Source of the DNA: Hellea sp965224755
GTDB taxonomy: Bacteria > Pseudomonadota > Alphaproteobacteria > Caulobacterales > Maricaulaceae
Direction of reading: 5' to 3'
Length of the DNA: 64,000 nt
NCBI GenBank assembly: GCA_965224755.1
Contig: OZ245061.1
Coordinates: 620,001-684,000, forward strand
A program made the position numbers and the translations under genes. How positions within the stretch are numbered: the first letter of the stretch is position 1; each line of letters begins with the position of its first letter. This document shows, piece after piece, positions 59,832-64,000 of the stretch. Under the pieces are notes generated by a model that worked only from the letters and a program-made list of their open reading frames with translations, was not told the origin of the DNA and did no database searches.

Positions 59832-60263
59832 ATGAGCGTTACCACGATATTAAACGCCAAGGGCCACGCGGTTCATACAGTTTCAACCACGGCTAAGCTT
59901 CGAGAAGCAATCGCAATGCTTAACACCCATAATATAGGCACGGTTCTGGTGACGGATAGCAGTGGAAAACTGGCCGGAATTTTGTCAGAACGGGATATTA
60001 TTCGCCGTGCCCTGTTGCAAGAAACAGGATTTCGCGAAGAACCTGTAACAAAATCCATGACCAAAAATGTGATAACCGTTCCGCCCTCAGCAGCTGTAGA
60101 TGAAGTTATGGAAATTATGACAAGTTCTCGTATTCGTCATGTCCCGGTTTTGGACGGCGACAAAATAATGGGACTGATCTCAATCGGCGATGTCGTTAAA
60201 CTCAAAATTGAGGATGCCGAGAAGGAAGCTGCGGCCATGCGGAACTATATAACAGCCGGTTAG
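59832..60263 (+). CDS. Stand-alone CBS-domain pair protein
   Basis: A 143-aa protein with two CBS domains (AIAMLNTHNIGTVLVTDSSG and VMEIMTSSRIRHVPVLDGDK). CBS pairs bind adenosyl ligands and regulate partners. AGGAG sits just upstream of ATG 59832. It lies upstream of the luxI operon but is separated by 188 bases. Confidence 0.9.
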   Translation: MSVTTILNAKGHAVHTVSTTAKLREAIAMLNTHNIGTVLVTDSSGKLAGILSERDIIRRALLQETGFREEPVTKSMTKNVITVPPSAAVDEVMEIMTSSRIRHVPVLDGDKIMGLISIGDVVKLKIEDAEKEAAAMRNYITAG

Positions 60264-60398
60264 CGCCGCATATGCAAGTGAACTACGGCTTGCTAATGAT
60301 GGCCTTGAAAACCCCTTCAAGACGAGATGAACCAAAACAGATCACAATCTAGGTCTTGAGCCTTATTCTTGCTTCTTCGCCAGACCTACTCTTTCGGG

Positions 60399-60412
60399 TA
60401 ATATCAATATTA
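60399..60412. promoter_or_regulatory. Palindrome in the luxI promoter region
   Basis: TAATAT-ca-ATATTA is a perfect 6-bp inverted repeat about 40 bases before the luxI ATG. It does not match the classic lux box, but a binding site for a regulator is possible. Confidence 0.4.
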
Positions 60413-60451
60413 TCAGAATTGGCTAATTCTCAATATCAGTGAGGATTGGTT

Positions 60452-61120
60452 ATGGTTGACATTATTACACACGAAAATCGCAGTCTCTACGAAGACGCCA
60501 TTGATGAGATGTTCCGTCTTCGCTATCAGGTTGCTGTTAATGAAATGGGCTGGCCGTTGCCCAATGCCAAGGACGGTTATGATATAGATGAATTTGATAC
60601 GGATGACACGATTTATCTCGTTGATTATGCAAGTGATGGCCGGATGGTGGCTTGTGCGCGGCTAAACCCGACAACCAAACCCAACCTCTTATCTGATATT
60701 TTTCCACAATATTGTGACTTTGGAACCATCCCTAACGATAATGAAATTTATGAATATTCTCGCTATATGGTTACTAAAGTCGGATTGTCTCAAGCCGAAT
60801 TTATTCGGGTTCGTGCTAATATTACCTTAGCGGTCAATGAATTTTGCTTGGCCTACGGTATCAGGCAAGTGACCTTGCTGACCTATATGAAAAACTACCC
60901 GATTGCAGCTCATATATGGGATACGGTTCCGCTGGGAACCCCGCAGATTTATGCGCCGGATGGTACGCAATATATTGCCGCAATCTGCACATTAACCGAA
61001 GAAGGCTTGGCACGGTCTCGTCAATATGCCGGAACGAACGAAAAAGTTGCCAGCATGGTTGTGCCGCTGCATTGCGCAAAACGTTTGGCCGATACGCGGC
61101 ATGTCAGACGAGCATCCTAA
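60452..61120 (+). CDS. Acyl-homoserine-lactone synthase (LuxI family)
   Basis: A 222-aa autoinducer synthase. Conserved LuxI positions are present: R24 and W34 in MFRLRYQVAVNEMGW, the acidic pair in YDIDEFDTDD, R70 in ACARLNPTTKP, and E101/S103/R104 in YEYSRYMV. Position 28, usually Phe, is Ala. The enzyme would join S-adenosylmethionine and an acyl carrier to make an acyl-HSL signal. ATG 60452 has GTGAGG seven bases upstream; the longer frame starts at a TTG at 60446. It is followed by a 75-aa ORF and a PhyH oxygenase. No acyl-HSL LuxR-type receptor lies in this window. Confidence 0.88.
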   Translation: MVDIITHENRSLYEDAIDEMFRLRYQVAVNEMGWPLPNAKDGYDIDEFDTDDTIYLVDYASDGRMVACARLNPTTKPNLLSDIFPQYCDFGTIPNDNEIYEYSRYMVTKVGLSQAEFIRVRANITLAVNEFCLAYGIRQVTLLTYMKNYPIAAHIWDTVPLGTPQIYAPDGTQYIAAICTLTEEGLARSRQYAGTNEKVASMVVPLHCAKRLADTRHVRRAS

Positions 61121-61148
61121 AATAAAATACCACATGTTGGGGGTAAAA

Positions 61149-61376
61149 ATGACGAAAGATGTGCAGCATATTTATAATCTTTATTTGCAACATGACGAAA
61201 TGCTGGAAGGGTCAGGTAAGGTTATCGCTTTGCCGCGAAAAATCTCGCCTTCGGGCGAAGCGCTTCTGGATGATATAGCGGCTTTGCTGGAAATGCCCAT
61301 GGCCCGCCCTGTCATTGAAAGAATTTTACGAGAGGCTCTAAGCGATATTGCGGCGCATCTCTTAGATTCGGCATAG
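61149..61376 (+). CDS. Unrecognised 75-aa protein between luxI and phyH
   Basis: A 75-aa, mostly helical protein, MTKDVQHIYNLYLQHDEMLE, then IALPRKISPSGEALLDDIAA and a C-terminal helix RPVIERILREALSDIAAHLL. No cysteine, no membrane segment, no match recognised. It could be a partner or anti-activator. Start ATG 61149, 28 bases after luxI, preceded by GGGGG. It could also begin at ATG 61101 inside luxI. It lies 16 bases before phyH, so the three genes are a unit. Confidence 0.65.
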   Translation: MTKDVQHIYNLYLQHDEMLEGSGKVIALPRKISPSGEALLDDIAALLEMPMARPVIERILREALSDIAAHLLDSA

Positions 61377-61392
61377 GCTGGGAGGATTCCTG

Positions 61393-62403
61393 ATGGGCGT
61401 TCAATCTATATTCAATCTTATCAGCGATGACGATATCAAAACGTATAATGAAGATGGCGTTGTCTGTCTTCGCGGCGTTGTGAGCGGGAAAGAAGTCGAA
61501 GACTTAAGGTGCGCGGTTTCCAAACAAATCCAAAATTTGCATAATTCATCCTCAGCCTATGATTTTGAATCTATTGCCAAGCAGGTGTGGAGCCAATCTG
61601 CAACTGTGGAAGTTGGCCAAGCGGATCGCTTTGAAATGGCCATGCTTGAAGCGATTTTAACAAACGACCCACACTCCCGTCCGTTGAGAGACGAGCTTGA
61701 GGGTGATGACAGTGATGAGGGTATGTTTTTCTATGATGCGGGGGGGTGGCGATTTTACGATGAAATTCGTAAAGCGGCGCTGGATTCGTCCCTACCGAGT
61801 CTCTGTGCCAAGTTACTTGATACGACATATCTGAACTTTTGGGAGGACACGACATTTGTGAAAGCCCCCAATACGCCCCAACGCACGTCCTTTCATCAGG
61901 ACTATACCTATTTTCAGATTGAAGGGGATAAATGCTGCATTGTCTGGATTGCGCTAGACCCGGTCTGCTCCCGTAATGGCGGGATGGAGTATATACGCGG
62001 CTCACATCGTTGGAATAAAACCTTTGCGCCCAATGTCCTCTTCGCGCAATCCACCAATCCGATGTCGCCTTATGAAAAAACACCGGATATTGAGGCCAAC
62101 CGGGATGATTATGATATAATCAGCTTTGATGTAGAGCCGGGTGATGTGATTATTCATCATGTCATGACGGTGCATGGGTCTGGCGGGAACAGAACTCAAG
62201 ATCAGTTTAGGCGTGCAATATCTTTTCGCTATTGCGGCGATGATGTTCGGTATTTTGACAAGCCCGGCGCAGCCGTGCAGCCTTTTATCGAGAAAAAACT
62301 CAAGGATGGGGATCGGCTTTTTTCCAAAGATTACCCGTTAGTTTGGCCACGACCCTATCCCGAAGCAGAACTTAGCACTTTATTTGCAGATATGCCGCGT
62401 TAA
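61393..62403 (+). CDS. Phytanoyl-CoA dioxygenase (PhyH) family protein
   Basis: A 336-aa Fe(II)/2-oxoglutarate oxygenase. The metal triad is HQD in RTSFHQDYTYF and the distal His in VMTVHGSGGN, with the 2-oxoglutarate Arg in RRAISFRYCG. It could hydroxylate an acyl-CoA, an acyl-HSL or another small molecule. GGGAGGA lies upstream of the ATG. Its coupling to luxI suggests tailoring of the signal or acyl precursor. It overlaps the MATE gene by four bases (convergent). Confidence 0.88.
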   Translation: MGVQSIFNLISDDDIKTYNEDGVVCLRGVVSGKEVEDLRCAVSKQIQNLHNSSSAYDFESIAKQVWSQSATVEVGQADRFEMAMLEAILTNDPHSRPLRDELEGDDSDEGMFFYDAGGWRFYDEIRKAALDSSLPSLCAKLLDTTYLNFWEDTTFVKAPNTPQRTSFHQDYTYFQIEGDKCCIVWIALDPVCSRNGGMEYIRGSHRWNKTFAPNVLFAQSTNPMSPYEKTPDIEANRDDYDIISFDVEPGDVIIHHVMTVHGSGGNRTQDQFRRAISFRYCGDDVRYFDKPGAAVQPFIEKKLKDGDRLFSKDYPLVWPRPYPEAELSTLFADMPR

Positions 62404-63788
62404 CGAATGCGCCAAAGCAGTCGCCCTCCCAGCAAGATCGCGGCGGCGATCAACCCGGCCATCAGGCCATGCCAAATCCCATTTGCGCCAATTTCGGTTT
62501 TAAGGCCAAGGTAATAAGCCACAGGAAAACCGATGACCCAATAGCTAATCCCCGTCAACGCCATTGGCCAACGCACATCTTTTAGTCCGCGTAAGAGTTG
62601 GTTCGCGGCGACCTGGGCAGCATCGAACATACCGAAAGCCGCTGCAATCGGTAAAAAGCCTATGACATATGTCAGCAGAGCGGCTTTATCGGGATTGCTG
62701 ATATCAAAATAAAACGAGGCTACCGTTGTGGGGAAAAACCCGATAAATATTGCAATAGGGAGCATTGAGGCCATGGCGGCAACCATGGTCGTGCTCGCTG
62801 CCCGTTTTACAGCGGGGCTGTTCTTGGCGCCTTCCGCGAGGCCAATTCTAACGGCTCCGGCCATGGACAAACCCCAGGGCAGCATGAAAGCCAAGGCGAC
62901 GACATTCAGCGCAATCTGGTAAGCTGCCGTTTCTAAAACGCCGATAATACCCATGAGCAAGACGGCGGCGTTAAACAACATGCCTTCAAACATGGTTGTC
63001 AGGCTGATCGGCCAACCGAGCGCGATGACTTCGCGCAGGCGCGCCCAGTCGGATTTCCAAAACCGTTCAAAAAGGCGAAATTTATGGGCGCGCTTATCGA
63101 GGCGAATATACAGAACGAATAAGAAGAAGCTGAAAATATAAGACAGTGATGAGGCAATGCCCGCGCCGACGAGTTCTAATCTGGGAGCGCCGAAATGACC
63201 AAAGATGAGGATATAGTTCAGCAATCCGTTTAGCGCTGTGCCCGCGATAACAAGACCTAGCGGGATCATTGTCTTTTCTAGCGCCGCCAGAAAATTGCGC
63301 AAAGCCATTGTTGCCATGGCGAAAGGCAGGCCGATGGCCAGAGCCAGCACATATTTGCTGGCTTTGGCAGACACAATAGGGTCTTGCCCAAAAAACAGTA
63401 AAACCCGCTCGGTTTGCAACAAAAGCAATATGATGATGGGCGTCATAAGAAAAATGACCCATAATGTCATTCTGACAGAACGGCGCACATCAATCGTATC
63501 ATTCTGGTCTGCGCCTAAAGCTTGGGACACAAGAGGCGAGACCGCCATGACAGGGCCAGCACCTAACATCCAGAGAGCAAAATAAATCACCGTGCCAGTG
63601 GCGGCGGCGGCCAAATCCGAAGGCGTTAACCGCCCAATCATGGCAACATCAATGAAATAGACAAAAAACTGCGCAAATTGCGCGGCGGCCATAGGCAAGC
63701 CGAGCCTGAGCAAGGCACGCATTTCGCCGCGCCATGTCTTGGGTAGAACCGCCTTTTGCGGTATGTTATCTGTCATGGTTTCAGCCAT
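62400..63788 (-). CDS. MATE-family efflux transporter
   Basis: A 462-aa membrane protein with about twelve helices of the NorM type. QFAQFFVYFIDVAMIGRLTP, the conserved PVMAVSPLVSQALGA segment and VIALGWPISLTTMFEGMLF are typical. It exports cations or drugs by Na+ or H+ exchange. It faces the luxI operon, so it might export or import something linked to it, but there is no direct evidence. Confidence 0.92.
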   Translation of the reverse strand: MAETMTDNIPQKAVLPKTWRGEMRALLRLGLPMAAAQFAQFFVYFIDVAMIGRLTPSDLAAAATGTVIYFALWMLGAGPVMAVSPLVSQALGADQNDTIDVRRSVRMTLWVIFLMTPIIILLLLQTERVLLFFGQDPIVSAKASKYVLALAIGLPFAMATMALRNFLAALEKTMIPLGLVIAGTALNGLLNYILIFGHFGAPRLELVGAGIASSLSYIFSFFLFVLYIRLDKRAHKFRLFERFWKSDWARLREVIALGWPISLTTMFEGMLFNAAVLLMGIIGVLETAAYQIALNVVALAFMLPWGLSMAGAVRIGLAEGAKNSPAVKRAASTTMVAAMASMLPIAIFIGFFPTTVASFYFDISNPDKAALLTYVIGFLPIAAAFGMFDAAQVAANQLLRGLKDVRWPMALTGISYWVIGFPVAYYLGLKTEIGANGIWHGLMAGLIAAAILLGGRLLWRIR

Positions 63789-63924
63789 TCGCGCCTGTTA
63801 GGGGGCTTGCGCGATGAAATAAAGAAAAATCGGTGTGCCAATGAGGCCTGAGCTCTCACAAATCCGTCACATTAACGGCCCCTTTCTGCGAGACTGCGCC
63901 GCAAAGAATGGAGAAATACTATAT

Positions 63925-63952
63925 TTGACATTCGCTCGCGCCGTCTTATATG
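63925..63952 (+). promoter_or_regulatory. Consensus-like sigma-70 promoter at the window end
   Basis: TTGACA (63925-63930) and TATATG (63947-63952), 16 bases apart. It lies about 36 bases before an ATG at 63989, whose gene continues out of the window and cannot be called. Confidence 0.6.
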
Positions 63953-64000
63953 CGGCTTATATTCGGCCATAGTGTAAAAGGTTAGAACGATGATAATGGG

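Noticed and set aside
60264..60451. Classic lux box upstream of luxI
   Set aside because: No 20-bp palindrome close to ACCTGT-N-ACAGGT was found; only an AT-rich TAATAT/ATATTA palindrome is present.
61101..61148. Upstream start (ATG 61101) for the 75-aa ORF
   Set aside because: It overlaps luxI by 20 bases and has no good ribosome site, whereas 61149 has GGGGG at a plausible distance; not fully excluded.
1..64000. tRNA or rRNA genes
   Set aside because: Scanning intergenic gaps by eye I saw no cloverleaf with a TTCGAxxCC arm and no rRNA-like sequence.

Overview
The window is a continuous stretch of an alphaproteobacterial chromosome. This rests on a COQ7-type ubiquinone hydroxylase, the zapA / 6S RNA / 5-formyltetrahydrofolate cyclo-ligase neighbourhood, a SapC-family protein, a CYP153-like P450, a Zur-type regulator, and ispG preceded by a RodZ-like gene. 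GC looks moderate (roughly mid-50s percent by eye). Genus cannot be read from the sequence; a marine, lipid- or hydrocarbon-degrading lineage is a reasonable guess. I see no rRNA or tRNA genes, CRISPR array, transposase or integrase.

Layout. 1-7478 (+): a fatty-acid oxidation operon (acyl-CoA dehydrogenase cut by the window edge, hot-dog thioesterase, PaiB-like protein, thiolase, two-domain hydratase/3-hydroxyacyl-CoA dehydrogenase, crotonase, NTF2-like protein, alpha/beta hydrolase). 7467-10155 (-): CYP153-like P450, Zur, double hot-dog thioesterase. 10334-13338: sapC, two doubtful small ORFs, an ABC-F ATPase. 13494-17253 (+): DUF3179 protein, DsbD/ScsB-like reductase, redoxin. 17346-24983: pgi, a frameshifted Xre regulator, an Nramp relative with an altered metal site, ftsK, a UbiH-family hydroxylase, a sterol-desaturase-family protein. 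25140-29130: a secreted DUF11-like protein, a non-coding stretch with alternative hairpins, recF and dnaN. 29309-34055: old yellow enzyme, parDE, a CitE-like lyase, a molybdopterin oxidoreductase. 34134-37382 (-): gap-pgk-fba glycolytic operon. 37528-43137: DUF4164 protein and zapA, an EEP-family nuclease, 6S RNA, DUF4199/LuxR pair, 5-FCL, ymdB-like phosphodiesterase, an exported protein. 43149-53360: coq7-dsbB, rodZ-like-ispG, dipeptidase, GIY-YIG protein, TPR protein, ribosomal protein L36, YcaQ-like glycosylase, lytic transglycosylase, mnmC. 53353-54608: an AT-rich insert carrying one lipoprotein hydrolase between two 28-bp direct repeats. 54700-59100: a phage-shock (Psp) operon of seven genes with a divergent, degenerate PspF-like AAA+ protein. 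59170-63788: MaoC-like, CBS-domain protein, then luxI / 75-aa ORF / phytanoyl-CoA dioxygenase, and a MATE exporter. The window ends in a strong promoter for a gene outside it.

How the parts work together. The first block is a lipid-catabolism unit: the P450 could hydroxylate alkyl chains, and the dehydrogenase, hydratase, dehydrogenase and thiolase could degrade the derived acyl-CoAs. The Psp block looks like an envelope-stress module containing PspA, PspB, PspC, a toast-rack (DUF2807) protein and three unrecognised small proteins. The luxI block looks like an acyl-homoserine-lactone synthase coupled to an Fe(II)/2-oxoglutarate oxygenase that might tailor the signal or its acyl precursor, with no acyl-HSL-type LuxR receptor in view. 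The most interesting targets are this luxI-PhyH operon, the Psp operon whose AAA+ regulator lacks GAFTGA and the Walker B glutamate, the repeat-flanked insert in mnmC, and the Nramp homologue with replaced metal ligands.
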